This document shows, piece by piece, positions 11,401 to 23,460 of a stretch of DNA of 64,000 nucleotides; the stretch's first letter is position 1, and every line of letters begins with the position of its first letter. Source of the DNA: Erythrobasidium yunnanense (Eukaryota > Basidiomycota > Cystobasidiomycetes > Erythrobasidiales > Erythrobasidiaceae); assembly GCA_001600175.1 (NCBI GenBank), contig BCJC01000009.1, forward strand, positions 1 through 64,000, in the 5' to 3' direction. The notes beneath the pieces were generated by a model. The model was given only the letters and a program-made list of their open reading frames with translations. It did no database searches and was not told the DNA's origin. Position numbers and translations under genes: made by a program.

Positions 11401-12950
11401 GGCACCTGAAGCAGCAGACAAGCCTGCGGACGACGTTGTGGAAGAAGACGCTGGCGACATGCAGGAGAAGACGCAAGATGCTGAAGATACGCAACAGCCT
11501 CCCGCTACGCAGACTGCGGAAGATCCGCAATACGCGAATGCCTTTCAGCTTGCTCAGCTTCTGTTTGCAGCTGGACACATCTCAGTCAAGCATCTTCTCC
11601 ACCTTGAATTGCTCGAGCGCGAGTTCAAGCGAAGAAAGGCTGAGACAGACAAGGCAAGCACCGCCAAAGCCGCACCTACAGAAGAACTCGATCAAGTAGT
11701 TGGCTCCGTCGAAGACGATATTGCAGATGCAGTTGCGCATGCGAAAGAGAAGGAAATCATGTATGGTCCAGAGTCGCTTCTGGCCGTCTTCGGACCGATG
11801 AGCGTAGCGATATGCTCTCAGCCCAAGGTCTACAAGGTGAGCTCAACGGTCAGATGAGCTGTGATAAGTGGTACTAACGCTTGCATCGCAGAATCGCACA
11901 CTGCGGATAGCAGCAGTATCTGCACTAAGCAAATTTATGTGTGTTTCTGCACAGTTCTGCGAAGATCACCTCATGTTACTGTTCAAGATCCTGGAAACGA
12001 CTACAGATCCTGTCATCCGCAGCAATCTGGTTATAGCGCTAGGAGACATTGCTGTCTCCTTCAGCACCTTAATGGACCAGAACAGCGATCGACTTTACGC
12101 TGGCCTGACCGATAGTGATCTCACAGTCAAGAAGAATACTCTGATGGTACTTACCTATCTCATCCTGAACGGCATGATCAAGGTCAAAGGTCAGCTCGGC
12201 GAAATGGCCAAATGTTTGGAAGATGAGGAGACTCGAATATCCGATCTGGCGAAGCTGTTCTTCGAGGAGCTGGCATCGAAGGAGAACGCAATTTACAACA
12301 ACTTGCCAGATGTAGGTGAGGCCTCTGTAGGGCGAGCTGCGAAGGCTAATTCGCCTGCGGCTTACAGATCATCAGCCACTTGTCTGTGGGCAAGCATGCC
12401 GTCGAGGAAGAAACGTACCGCAGCATTATGAACTACATATTCCGCTACATCGAGAAGGAGAGACAAGCCGAGTCTATCATCGAGAAGCTGTGCTTGCGAT
12501 TCCGAGTAGTGACGGACGAGCGGCAATGGCGTGATATTGCGTACTGCATGTCGTTACTACCATTCAAATCCGAAAGATCGGTCAAGAAGCTGGTCGAGGT
12601 GAGTGGGAATCTCCTATACAATGTGATTATACTGACCTGCTTGCTATCAGGGTCTACCATTCTACCAAGACAAGCTGAAGGAGGAAGGTGTATACACGCT
12701 CTTCCTCGAGATTCTCAACAAAGCTCGTTCGAACAAGGCTACCAAGAACGAGAACGATCTTCTCGAGTTTGAGAAGGCTCTGACTGAACACAAGACCGTC
12801 GGTCAAGAGAACGCAGCAATCGAGCAGAGAGCGCAGAAGAAGACGAGACGCAAGGCTGCTGCGGGTCCAGCCCGAGGCAGAGCTGGTGCAGCTGCGAAAG
12901 GCAAAGGGAGGCGGAATGCTACGACCCCACCTTCCTCGCCTGAGAGGTGA
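8455..12950 (+). CDS. Condensin complex subunit 1 (Cnd1/CAP-D2/Ycs4)
   Basis: This is the HEAT-repeat, non-SMC subunit of condensin, needed for mitotic chromosome compaction. The N-terminus MDFNLADELQALQANTYDIP is typical of the Cnd1 N-terminal domain. A Lys-rich linker and long alpha-helical HEAT regions follow, then an acidic, Lys-containing insertion near 9960-10190. The hallmark Cnd1 block lies at about 11890-12310: TLRIAAVSALSKFMCVSAQF, CEDHLMLLFKILETTTDPVI, SNLVIALGDIAVSFSTL and TLMVLTYLILNGMIKVKG. The C-terminus is basic and ends RRNATTPPSSPER, a likely nuclear-localisation and phosphorylation tail. About ten short introns are present. Length, near 1,250-1,300 residues, fits the family. 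The start is the first in-frame Met before the conserved N-terminal motif. Confidence 0.93.
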
Positions 12951-13131
12951 AGAGAACGCAGCGTCTCTGTTAGCTTGGCTTTTTCATTCGCCTTTCTTCT
13001 GATGATGCATCGAATTGGTGTCACAACAACCTTTGTCTACCGATTATTACTATTACCGGTACTATCAGTGCCCGACCAAGCCCTCCATGTTGTTCCCTTA
13101 CAGCAGTCTGGAGATATCTGTCCGTTGTATC

Positions 13132-14171
13132 TCACATATAGTGTCCGTCCTCATCGCTACTGTGTCCAGCATCTTCGAATTCTTGAAGCTCAGGCGGAAG
13201 AGGTGCCTTCTCCCTATTCAACACATCCTGCGGCGGTACCTGCCACTCGTCCTCTGGTATCGGCAGCAGCAGACGGAAAGCATCGCTTGCATTCAGGTAG
13301 AAGCGGTACAGTCGTTTCAGACGAATGAAGCCAAGTCGCTCATATAGGCGCAATGCGCCTTCGTTCGACACTTCGGTTTCGAGGACGATCTGAACATGCG
13401 AAACAGTCATCTCAGCATAGATCTTACTGAATAATGCTGTTGCGAACCTCTTGGGCGCCCTCCCGCTTCATGGTACCGATAGCTTTCTCGACAAGGGTGG
13501 TTGCTGGAGGTTCAAGCTCAGCTAGACTTAAGTTATAAGTTACGAGTATATCGGTATACATACCTATGCCCAGCTTTCGATATTCAGGCTTTGTTGCGAG
13601 CATGGCAATATAGCCTCGCATCAATTTTCCTCGATGTACATCCTGCTTGCAGACGATAACTCCAACGGGAACGTCGGTATAGTAGGTCTGCGACGCGTTG
13701 CGAACTTGATTAGCTTGTTCTTCGATGTTAGACAGAAAAGTCGCGCGAACGAGGATGCATAACTGCGGCCTGAGGAGGAGACAGCGCAAGCGAGGGAGAA
13801 AGATGAGCTGCATTGTACGAAGAAAAGGGAAGAACAGTAATGCCCGCTTACCATCCGTGCAGGAAATATCGATAGCAATAGATTGAATAAGGCTCGCTGA
13901 GGTAGGGCGCTATGAGGTCCATAATGAGGGGGATATCATCTTCATTGCCGTATGTTCTGTATGTGAGCAGCTCTGGATTGAGCGATGAGATTGCTGCCTT
14001 TTCTCCAGAAGCTGATGATGCTGCAGGTACTATTCGTGCATCTTTTGAAGAGGGAGGGGCAGGTTCGCTAGATAAAGAGAGTGAAGCGACCTGTTCTGTC
14101 AGATGTGCGCTTTGTTCCGACGTTTCATGCTGATGCATAGACTGGTCAGATGGTAGGGAGTCAACGAACAC
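13132..14171 (-). CDS. N-alpha-acetyltransferase NatC catalytic subunit (Naa30/Mak3)
   Basis: NatC acetylates the N-terminal Met of proteins starting Met-hydrophobic, co-translationally on ribosomes. A Ser-rich head of about 70 residues precedes the family signature [20 protein letters not shown] and [17 protein letters not shown]. The middle exon has [20 protein letters not shown] and the acetyl-CoA loop EYRKLGIG (form RxxGxG). The last exon has [20 protein letters not shown] and [19 protein letters not shown], typical of the Naa30 C-terminus, and then an acidic tail. At least two introns interrupt the gene. The start could be 14171 or the Met at 14138; both leave the catalytic domain intact. 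Confidence 0.9.
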
Positions 14172-14383
14172 CCAACTTGCATGAGCATTTACTAATTAAT
14201 GGATGGAGACACTCGTTGACATTGTCTGGACAGGTCGCTTGATGTTAACGTCCCATTCGCATTGCGGTCTCTCCTAAGAGTACAGAAGAATACAATAGAT
14301 GCATGCTGCTTGAACGATATCCCTTGACTTCACATAGACTCGGCACCCCCGCGCTTGAAGTATCGTATGTAGCACGAAGCCTT

Positions 14384-15251
14384 TTATGCCTTCCAGAGCT
14401 TCTTGACAAGCTCAGTGATGCCTGCGCGAAGAGAGAGCGTGAGCTGAAGCAGAGGGGAGAAGAAGACATTCCGGCTCACCGATGTCATTCGTTTCGAACT
14501 CGTAGAGACCGTAAAGGGTACCGCCAGTAAGGATTCGGACGGTCCACTTCATGACCGGACCAAGGATTGGGAACTTGCGCTCGTGCAAATAGTCGATGAG
14601 CACTTGGTCAAAGCCCTGCATACACCAGAGTCAGTCACTGCTTTGCTACAGAGTTACTGCAACCGACCATGTGCGAATGGAGGACGAGGGAGACGCAGAT
14701 GACACCGTCTAGGATTGGGTTTGCGGATGTGACAGCGGCGCTCGCAAGGATAGGGACGAGTGCTGCCGATGTTAATCTTTCGAACGTCCAGTGGTATGAT
14801 CCATGGGTCTTGCTCTGTTAGCGTCGCCAGCAAAAGTACACAATCAGTAGGCCATCATTGGCTGACCTCGATCTGCAAGAGCTGCGACTAACAGGAGGAG
14901 GGAAGGTGGTTGCATCGTTGACTGTTCCTTTGACGTATGCTGTATGTGATATTAGTACCGAACAGCTGGATCTTGCTACTATCTTGCCAGCACTCACGCC
15001 CTTGGTTTGATGCGGCGACGGCTTTCAGAACAGGCGATGGCTTCGCTGCCAGAATGCGGGCTGCACACACAGCACAACATAATCATTTAGATATGTTTCT
15101 TGATCCCAGATTCGCCAAAAAGCTAGCGATTCTGCGGCTGGCTTCGCTAGCTGTTGGCTGGCCCACCTTGGGAGAAAGTCCTCGACGTCGAAGCCGACAG
15201 CGCCCTGCTCGAGCGGGATGCTGTATTGAGTATGAACCTGTGCGATGCCAT
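14384..15251 (-). CDS. SDH4: Succinate dehydrogenase membrane anchor subunit Sdh4 (CybS)
   Basis: This small membrane anchor of mitochondrial complex II helps bind haem b and ubiquinone. I chose the start at 15251 because it gives a classic mitochondrial presequence (MASHRFILNTASRSSRALSA, rich in R and S, no acids). Splicing then continues through ARILAAKPSPVLKAVAASNQ, AYVKGTVNDATTFPPP and SKTHGSYHWTFERLTSAAL. The first membrane helix is LVPILASAAV; LHSHMGFDQVLIDYLHERKF follows, with the conserved His-rich and Asp-Tyr positions. The last helices contain WTVRILTGGTLYGLYEFETN, and a tiny final exon encodes ITELVKKLWKA. Four introns are inferred; all joins keep the frame. Confidence 0.93.
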
Positions 15252-15451
15252 CGTGCTCGTTGATTCTCTGACTTCCTGCGAGATTATCAGATTTACGACA
15301 AAAGACAACCTTCAGACTGGCCCGGGAAGCATCGGAGCACCCGGCAAAGGGCATGATTCTCTATACAAAGTGAGAGACGTAGCAATACATCGAATGACAG
15401 GTATACAACTTCTGCTGTGCGTGCTACTGATTGCGATTTGCGTGATCTCGA

Positions 15452-17282
15452 CTACCTCTTCAGACGACGTCTCTCGGCCCGGGTCGCCTTTCTACGCTTC
15501 TTGAACCTAGACAGTCGCATTCCATCAGCATGAACCTCGCCAGAAGCTGTCAAAGACTTACTTGTGCCTGCTGATTCTCTTCTTGCGCTTACGCTTGACG
15601 GAATCGAGGTGTATCGACCGAGCCATATCAACTCCTCTGGCCGCCAGTCTCTCCTGCAATTGCGGTCGCAGAGTACGCCCTCGGCTGCTCTGAACCATTC
15701 CTATCCGTGGTCCGACTATTGTGCGTCGATGCTGACGGTCTGCGACTGTGCTGTTCTTGTCCGAAGCTTCTTCGCCTTCAAAGTTGAAGCGTCGAGAATT
15801 GCTTTCTTCCATCCGCATGACTTTGGTGTTCCCACTCTCTGTATCCCACTCGACCTCCATGTCGATAGTCTTCACTTCGATCCGCTTGCGGCCTTCCATC
15901 TCGCCTTGATCTGCGAAATCGACAGACTTATCGAAGAAGTCTTTGAACTTGCTGGCCTGCTTGAGCATGCTGTGTATGTTCTCTTGTAATGACTTCTGAT
16001 CTGTCTCGGTATCCAGATTGATCTTCCCTCCCTTATTCCTCACATCAGTCATATTGATGACTATAACTCCGTCGCCTGGCAGTTTCCCTAACAGCTTCTT
16101 CAAGTCCATCACATCTCGCAGCTCGTCGAACTGATCTCGCTTCGCTCTAGCACGCTTGCGGATGCGCGACCTCGATATCTGCCGCAGACTTTCGAGCGGT
16201 TTCTGCAGACCTTCGTCTGATGCTGCCACTGATTTGCCTTTGCCTTTCTTGCCCTTATCAGCCGTCGCGGCAGACAGAGCTCTATATACCTTCTCCCACT
16301 CCCATAACGATTGCCACTGGCACTTGCTCGCCTGATCAACGACAAACCGGCTTGCCATGGTTCTCGTCGGTGATCTATCCTGCTTGTGCAGCTCTGACGA
16401 TGAAAACAGCGGGCGCACGGTGAAGTTTGAAAAGAGCTTCTTCGTGTCTTCGCTTGCGCGCTTCTCTTCTGCTTGGATGGGGAAGAGGTAGTCTATGTGA
16501 TTCCGGCGAATGGCAGCTTTATTGGTAGATTTGGGAGTGGCAGAAGCTGGCGCTTTGGAGGAAGTAGAAGCTGCTGGCCAGATGAGATGTGATGTAGAGA
16601 CGGGCGGAGGGACTGTATGGTCCAGAGTAGCGAGAAACCTATCGACTCCATCTGACCACGCAGAATTCGCTCCATCCGGTTCCGTAATAAGGTATGAATC
16701 GTATTCTCCTGCTTCTAGGAATGCAAAGCCATGCATGTCGTCCGGCTTCTCTGTCGGCTCGCCTACTATCTCCATAAACTTCTTATCGGCCTCTGAAGGG
16801 TACTGTCGCTTATCCAGAGAAACGGTAGCATTCAGCAACGGCCGGTCGAGAGAGAAGAAGGAGTCGAGTCGTATTTGTGTAGGATGTGCAGAGAGGATGG
16901 GGACAGGAAGTATGCTCCGCGGTACTTCGAGAGGTCGTGCGCTCGTCTTGGAGGTTTCGCTGGACTCCGCTGCTGCACTTGCATCGGATGTCGATGCAGA
17001 CTGTTCGCTGTTCAATGTCGTTGCAGTACTGCTGGTCTTGCTATTGACGCTGTTCTTCCCTTTACTTCTGCTAGCTTTCGCTGGGCCATTGCTGGCAGCA
17101 CTGCCCGTCTTGCTACTCGGCGGCCGCGACCTTGAAGAATCGCTGAAGTTCTGACTGCGATATGAAGACTGGCCAGAGATGGTTCCTCGACTCCCTGACG
17201 AAGGCTGACGAGACGCAGTAAAGAAAGCGTTCGGGAAAGGCGGTCGCTGATTGTGCTGCGCCAGCCGCAGAAGCCGCTGCAT
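15452..17282 (-). CDS. Mitochondrial small-ribosomal-subunit protein mS38 (COX24/AURKAIP1 type)
   Basis: The diagnostic part is the very basic C-terminus: SVKRKRKKRISRHK, which after one intron near 15560-15500 continues FKKRRKATRAERRRLKR to a stop at 15452. This is the AURKAIP1/COX24 domain; in yeast the family is needed for mitochondrial translation, including Cox1 mRNA. The N-terminus MQRLLRLAQHNQRPPFPNAF is basic and could be a targeting peptide. A long Ser/Thr/Ala-rich region of about 100 residues follows, then an unrecognised middle portion. At about 590 residues the protein is much longer than the 110-200 residues common in the family. Apart from the last small exon it is a single open exon, which is unusual for this window. 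Confidence 0.85.
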
Positions 17283-17768
17283 CGCCAGCTGTATCTATAC
17301 CGCAAAGGTATCAGATGAGGGTGCCGTCAGAGCGAGTTTGAAAGTTGGTACGGAAATGACAGGCCAAGTCAGCACGGACAGGCAAAAAAGGTGCAAGCTG
17401 TAAATGTACAATGCACATCCAACTATGGTGAACATGGAACAAGCTCTTTGAGAGCACTAGATTCCTGAATCACGCTATACCCTATGCTATACTATGGATA
17501 GCAGCTTACTTCATCATTTCACGCTCGACCTGTCTTCCACGCAGGTATGCGCCGCTCGATGCAGAGAGCAGTCTGCTTACCAATCACTGGATCTCTATCA
17601 TGGCTGGACGCGTTTGCGCGACCGCACGACGCCGGTCCTGCCAGTTCGTAGAACAGAGTGGGTTGTAAGACAGATCTGGCGTTCCGCGAATGAAGAAGGG
17701 ACTGAGGGGCAGAGAATCTCGATGTTCACTCGCAAGGTCAGGCTGGGCTCTTGCCTTCGGACTGCACA
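17283..17768. other. Divergent intergenic stretch
   Basis: No supported gene. It lies between the starts of the mS38 gene and the myristoylated-protein gene and probably holds both promoters. Confidence 0.5.
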
Positions 17769-18478
17769 ATGGGTCAGAAAGCTTCAAAATCGAAATCGAG
17801 ATCGTTCTTCAAGCACCGACACGCTGCAGAGGTAGCTTATTCAGAAGCCGAGACCAAATGGAATGCTCTTCCTCTGTCCCTTGTCGATGCCACGCCTGGC
17901 CATGAGCCAGTCCAGCGCGCCTTCGGTCCAGACTTTAAGCCGATTGGGAGGCACTTCCCGACGAGTGGAAGGACAGCCGCAGAGGTTCGAGCGAACATGA
18001 GATACTTCAAGGGAGAGCTGTATCGATGGGATCATTCGATCTGTATCGTGTCGGACAAGCTGAGTGCCATTTGGGATGGGACTGTATGTTCAGCCTCTCA
18101 CAAGACGCTATGGCATAGCTGATTGCGCTTATACAGAAGCTGCAGCCTTTTCGCAAGCTTCTCCAGGCTCTCGATATCAGGCTTACCAACGAGAACTGCC
18201 GCACGATCGAAGCCAGCTTGCGCAAGGCTCTAACGCATCTGAAACCGCTCGCAGGCTATATTTTGAGAGATTTCGAGGAGGAAAGGGACCTAGCAGTGCA
18301 TGTCTGCGCTGCGCATATCATCCTGATCGACGCTCTTCGAGTAGTCGGCTTGACTGGACTGGGGATGGAGACGCAGGAGTATATGGCAGAACTGAGGGAG
18401 CTATCAAGGTTGATGATTGAATCGACTGCTACATTAGCGAAAGTAGTTGCTGCAACTGGAGAGAAGGCTAGGTGGTGA
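17769..18478 (+). CDS. Hypothetical protein, putative N-myristoylation
   Basis: I do not recognise the family. The chosen start gives MGQKASKSKSRSFFKHRH, a good N-myristoylation context (Gly2, Ser6) followed by basic residues that favour membrane association. An upstream Met at 17751 would bury this signal. One intron (about 18084-18138, gtatgt...acag) joins SDKLSAIWDGT to KLQPFRKLLQALDIRL. The second half is alpha-helical, with heptad-like leucines (ALTHLKPLAGYILRDFEEER) and a hydrophobic helix AHIILIDALRVVGL. Total length is about 218 residues. It may be a peripheral membrane protein; function unknown. Confidence 0.6.
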
Positions 18479-18647
18479 AGCAAGAAGTGACGGAGGGACG
18501 GGCAGCTGGCCCTAGTAAATTGTCTCTCTGAGTTCGCACGCAGCAGAAGTACGTAATACGCCAGAGGAAAACTTCGTTGTACCGGGTTGCGAACTTGTCA
18601 TCTTGCTTTGGCTTTGGTCTCGTCCAAAGGCTGTGTCATTCAGCTGC

Positions 18648-20380
18648 ATGGCTGTACCGCCAACCACATCTTCATCTTCGCCTTCATCTTCCTCATCGTC
18701 TTCTTCGTTCACTCGTTTGTGGTTGCTGCTCTTCGTCTCTGTCGCTGCCATCCTCTTTGCTGCACCATCGTCGTTCATCCAGCCAAGATCTGCCGTCATG
18801 CACTTCCAGAACCCGTTCTCGTCGTCCTCTTCTTCTGGCAGTAACGTTCCTCGTCCAAATGGAAAGGTCAACATTGGCGAGTCGTCGTGTTCGTGGCGGT
18901 CAAAGCGAGGCTAATGCCGTAAGATAGGGTACTTTACGAGTTGGGGGATCTACGGCCGCAAGTACAGACCACAAGATGTCCCTGCCGAGCATCTGACGCG
19001 TATGTACGCCCTATTTGGCGCCTGACATCTGCTGAATTCTGGCCCTAGACATCCTGTACTCTTTCGCGAACGTCAGGCCAGAGGTGGGATGACGCGTTCT
19101 GAGCTTGGCATCAAGCTGATATATACATTTGTAGACCGGCGAAGTATATTTGACCGATAAGTGGGCGGACGAGGACATTCACTGGGACGGCGACTCGTGG
19201 AACGATGTTGGCACAAATCTTTATGGCTGCTTCAAGCAGCTTTACCTACTCAAGCAGAAGCATAGACATCTCAAAGTACTCCTCTCCATAGGAGGATGGG
19301 TATGCCCTCATAAATTAGCGTTGGCCGCCGGAGCTAATTAATTCGACAGACATATTCACCGAACTTTGTGGAAGGCGCAGCAACGCCCGCGAAACGCGGA
19401 GCATTCGCAAGATCCTGCGTCCAGCTTGTCGAAGACTACGGCCTGGACGGGATCGATATCGATTGGGAGTATCCTCGGAACTCCCAGGAAGCTCAGAATT
19501 ACGTAGAGCTGCTGAAGACAGTACGAGAACATCTGGATCAGCTGGCCAGTCGGAAATCGGAAGGCGACAATGGCTACGAGCTAACGGTGGCTGCTGTACG
19601 TGTACCACCTTGATATAGCTGACTACGCTGATCTGATTATTGCCAGCCGTGCGGAGCCAGCAACTACAATAATCTCGACATTAAAGGCATGGATCGCTAT
19701 TTGTCATTCTGGAACCTGATGGCATACGAGTAAGCGGTCCCTCATCTCCATGCGAACGGAAGACTGATAGGTTATCAGCTACGCAGGCAGCTGGGACAGC
19801 ACCGCGGGGCATCAAGCCAAGCTATATGGCACAGGACCCAACGACGTATCGACGGACACGGCTCTTCGTCACTATACCCAGCAAGGCGTGCGAAACGATA
19901 AGATCGTGATAGGAATACCTCTGTATGGAAGGTCATTTTGCGATACTGGCGGACCAGGTCAGCCCTACAATGGTATTGGCCAGGGTAGCTGGGAGCAAGG
20001 CGTCTATGACTACAAGGCATTGGTGAGCCTCTCCCAGTCCACGACTATAGTCTTATGGCTGATAGACGTTCCAGCCACTACCTGGGTCGCAAGTCCAGAC
20101 AGATAATCAGCTAGTTGCTTCCTGGTGCTACAGTTCAAGTAGTCGCGAGATGGTATCTTATGACACGCAAGAAGTCGCATGCACGAAAGCCGATTTCATC
20201 GCCAAGAATGCCTTTCTGGGTGCCATGTACTGGGAATTATCAGGCGATCACACGTACGAAAGTGGGAAAGCAATCGTTTCTAGCGTATCTTCTAGACTAG
20301 GAGGCCTCGATGAGCGACCCAATCACTTGAACTTCCCGAATAGCAAGTTCGACAATCTGAAGAAGGGGATGGCATCGTGA
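18648..20380 (+). CDS. GH18 family chitinase with N-terminal membrane anchor
   Basis: This enzyme hydrolyses beta-1,4-GlcNAc chains of chitin. The catalytic signature [10 protein letters not shown] (DxxDxDxE) lies near 19450, and the upstream strand is [10 protein letters not shown]. After removal of an intron following PRPNGK, the barrel begins [20 protein letters not shown], then [12 protein letters not shown] and [16 protein letters not shown]. The later barrel strands contain [13 protein letters not shown] and [16 protein letters not shown]. There is no obvious secretory cleavage site. Instead a Ser/Thr-rich cytosolic head is followed by the hydrophobic stretch [16 protein letters not shown], a likely type II signal anchor, with a Ser-rich stalk after it. 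No chitin-binding domain is visible. About eight small introns; estimated 430 residues. Confidence 0.88.
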
Positions 20381-20538
20381 ATCGCGGAGAAGTACTGCCT
20401 CCTTTCCCATGTAGCTGTAGTACTGTATCAGCCTTGCTCTCCCAATATACATCGCTCTATTCGATCGCGACTTCACTCCCAAATCTCGTGACTTTCTCAT
20501 ATACGTTTCTTCTCCTCTTGACGCAAGCTCGCGACAAC

Positions 20539-20893
20539 ATGACAGACACTCCAGTAGACGTACAAGGCCAGAAAGCTTCGCTCATGGCCGATGCTTCGCG
20601 TGAGCTCATCCCCGATGTTTGGAATGACAAATGTCTAATGACGCTGATTGTCCATGATAGTCGACCACGAAATGAAAGTTGGGCTAGAGAATCAGATCAA
20701 TACCGATGGAGGGCAATCATTAGGGACATCAATCAGCAACATCGTGAACGAAAGCTCTTCCTCGGACTTCGGTGCATCGAATTCGAAAAGTGCTGGAGCT
20801 GTTGGAACCTCTTCGATATCTCAAGCTACCGAATCGACGCCGGCAGAGGAGGTTCGTAGCGTTGATGTGTCAAATATCAAGGAGTTTAGCTGA
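20539..20893 (+). CDS. Small Ser-rich hypothetical protein
   Basis: A start MTDTPVDVQGQKASLMADAS joined across an intron (about 20600-20661, gtgagc...gatag) to LDHEMKVGLENQINTDGG keeps the frame open to a stop at 20893. The second half is rich in Ser, Ala and Thr and ends VDVSNIKEFS. About 98 residues. I do not recognise it; the clean splice signals are the main support. Confidence 0.4.
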
Positions 20894-21226
20894 ATGTTGG
20901 CGTCCTGCAGATCCCAACAGGGTTGGCCGCGATTAAAGCAAGAGGCCCTCAAGGCAAGACGCCAAACCATCCATACTCGGTCTAAAGCTTGCAAGCGGTA
21001 GCAGCCCAGTATCCCTGTAGCGCCCTAGACTAATTCGTAATGCATGAAATGCCTATCTGGCCATGATTGGCTTGAAATTTATTCTACCGATACAACAGCA
21101 GGATATCTCTATACTGCATCCTGTGACTATGAACCTTCTCTTCGCCTCCATGTATTGCTTATTCCAGACTTGGTGAAGAAAAAGGAAGAAACGCGAAACG
21201 CTGATTGGACTTACAACGATACAGCT
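20894..21226. other. Convergent intergenic stretch
   Basis: No gene or repeat is seen; it separates two 3' ends. Confidence 0.5.
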
Positions 21227-22701
21227 TTACTTGCTGCCCGTGGTAGCTTTCGACCGTAGATATTCGTAATCGGACATATTGTCCTTGATGGTCTTGTGCA
21301 CAACCTCAGGCATGTCCGCGATATCTTTTGCTTTCTTGGCTTCGGCAGCTTTTCTTTCTTCATCTGTTCCCGCATGTTTTGCTATGCCATTAGACTTCTC
21401 AGCGTCGTCCTGTCAAATCAGCTGGGCTCAGTTGAATGCGCCATTTGTAACGAGAAAGGCACGTACATGGAAACCAATCCATTTCTGATCGAGACAGAGA
21501 TGAGATGGTCGTGGATCGTCAGTAGCTGAAGTGGGACAGTCAAATAAAACAGTTGATATACTCACCTTGAACTGCTCTTGAGCTTCTCCTCCCTTCCATT
21601 CCAGCATGTGCTCGCTGAAATCCACCTTGCAGTCCTTGCAGAAGTATTCCATGACAGCAGGCGGGTCCTTCAGCAAGTCCGAAGAGTCGATAACAAGCGC
21701 TTTTACGCCTTTTGTGATAAGCCAGTCATAGAGAATCCTGTGTGATACGCCAGATCAGCATATCAGATCGATAGCCTGAAAACCCCCGGCAAAGGCTTAC
21801 TTTGACTCTCGAAGACCGACTTCTGCGGGATCAAAGTAATCGAATCCAGTTATTTCCGCTTTCGGAGGCCCACATAAGCGATAGTAGCCTAAACGAGGAT
21901 ACAGTCAACTTGTCGAAGCCGATCGAGCGAAAACACATGGATACTTACTTGGGACGGCCTTTGCAGGCGTGCGTATCAGAAAGGCGTGGTGAATATCAGG
22001 GTGTAGCAGGATATCGGAGGGAATAACGGTGGGATTGCCATCGTTCTCGAAGTCTGGCAGGGTAGGAGTTGTAGGCGCAGCGTTTGTTGGTGGTACAATG
22101 TATTGTGCCATCTGTAGTCAGATGTCAGGTGATGCTAGACCTCACCTCTTTGAGGTAGAATACTAGAATACTGCTCACATCTTTAACAAACGTCCGCTTT
22201 TTACCCTCTGCATTTACAGCTGTCGTTTCATCCCAGATCTGCCGCACCAGACTGCATCAGAGAAAGCTTATGTGAACATGTCGTGAAAGTGCTCACCTTT
22301 CTGAAAGTCAGATCTGCATACTTCTTGAAGTCCTCCGGCCGCGACTCTGCGGTAAAGCGCGGGCTCATTCGTTCGGGACCATAGTAATAGGCTTCGCCAT
22401 AGGGCTCATGGCAGACTCTGTGCAGGATGTACCAAGTCAGTCTGAATTCCACAATACGAAGCTTTCATAGGTCATCGAGCCTACCTGAACTCGTCTCGCT
22501 GGACGAAGGCCATCTCGAACATGGTGGAGCATCTGTGAATATGTACATACAGTCAGTTGACTCATTCGGAGCGGATGGCGCCTTGGCGGCATCTCAAGGC
22601 TGGAAAAGCTTTCGGGACAAGGAGGTATGGAATGGATCGGAGTATGCGTACGAGCGAGGATGTGACCAGAGGATGATAACGCGGGCGTTTGAAGCTGCCA
22701 T
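21227..22701 (-). CDS. Sulfotransferase-like P-loop protein
   Basis: The first exon MAASNARVIILWSHPRS joins across an intron to CSTMFEMAFVQRDEF, and then to VCHEPYGEAYYYGPERMSPR. This arrangement (strand, SHPRSxST phosphate-binding loop, HEPxGxAYYYGPER) is the pattern of a fungal and bacterial P-loop family related to sulfotransferases. The real substrate is unknown. Later exons include ALVIDSSDLLKDPPAVMEYF and FCKDCKVDFSEHMLEWKGG, then an Ala/Lys-rich tail ending SDYEYLRSKATTGSK. Six or seven introns are inferred. About 340 residues and apparently complete. Confidence 0.75.
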
Positions 22702-23460
22702 GGCTACTTTGTGTGAATGTCGGAGTTTGCGATGTAAAATCTTGCTTTCGGAGACTATAGTCGCAGGTCTTCTTTCAGATTAGATATATAGACACGTTAT
22801 TTAGACCTTTCTTGATGGTATACTGCCTTGAATGCCCTGAAAAGCTTTACTTCAGGTCGGTCTACGTCAAGAAGCAAGTCGTAGGCGTCAGAGCTAAAGA
22901 AGTACTTCGTTTTGGCCTTTATCTTCACACCTCCTGTAGACAATTCGTACACATACATGATACATCTACAGATGAAGCTATATACATTGCGTCTTGCCAA
23001 AAAGCTCGCACTTTTCGGCGTGCACGGTGCGCGCTATTAATTGCGGACCTTTTCTTATCTTTCTGGCAACCAAGACACTGGAAAACAGCTACATCCAGCC
23101 AGTACAGACAGTGTTCAAGCAGTCAAGACGTACTGGCTTTGCACGCGCGAGCTGCGCCGAAATTGGAACACTGGGAGATCTAGCGAGGTCTTTCGCCGAC
23201 GCAAACGACAAAGAAGCATCGAAACAGCCTGTAACACTTCCTGGATACGTTCATTACACCGTCCTACATACTGTCAAGGCAAGCTACCTGCTGGAAGACC
23301 GCGCGAACCTCTTACAGCTGGCACTGACTAAACCCACGTAATATTGACGCAGATAGTTCGACCGGGTGCACACAGGCTGCTTTGGAGCCAGGGGCAAGGC
23401 CTGTACCACACACCAACTATAATTTACCTATCTGGACGGTCCAGCTAGCTCGCACACGTT
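22702..23460. other. Divergent intergenic stretch, no supported gene
   Basis: Frames of up to 123 codons cross it on the plus strand (22812-23341) in several overlapping phases, with no protein similarity that I recognise. It should contain the promoters of the sulfotransferase-like gene and of the PH-domain gene. Confidence 0.5.

Noticed and set aside
22812-23341. Possible gene upstream of the PH-domain gene
   Set aside because: Three frames are open in turn, but none has a recognisable domain or convincing start. Kept as a gene-free stretch.
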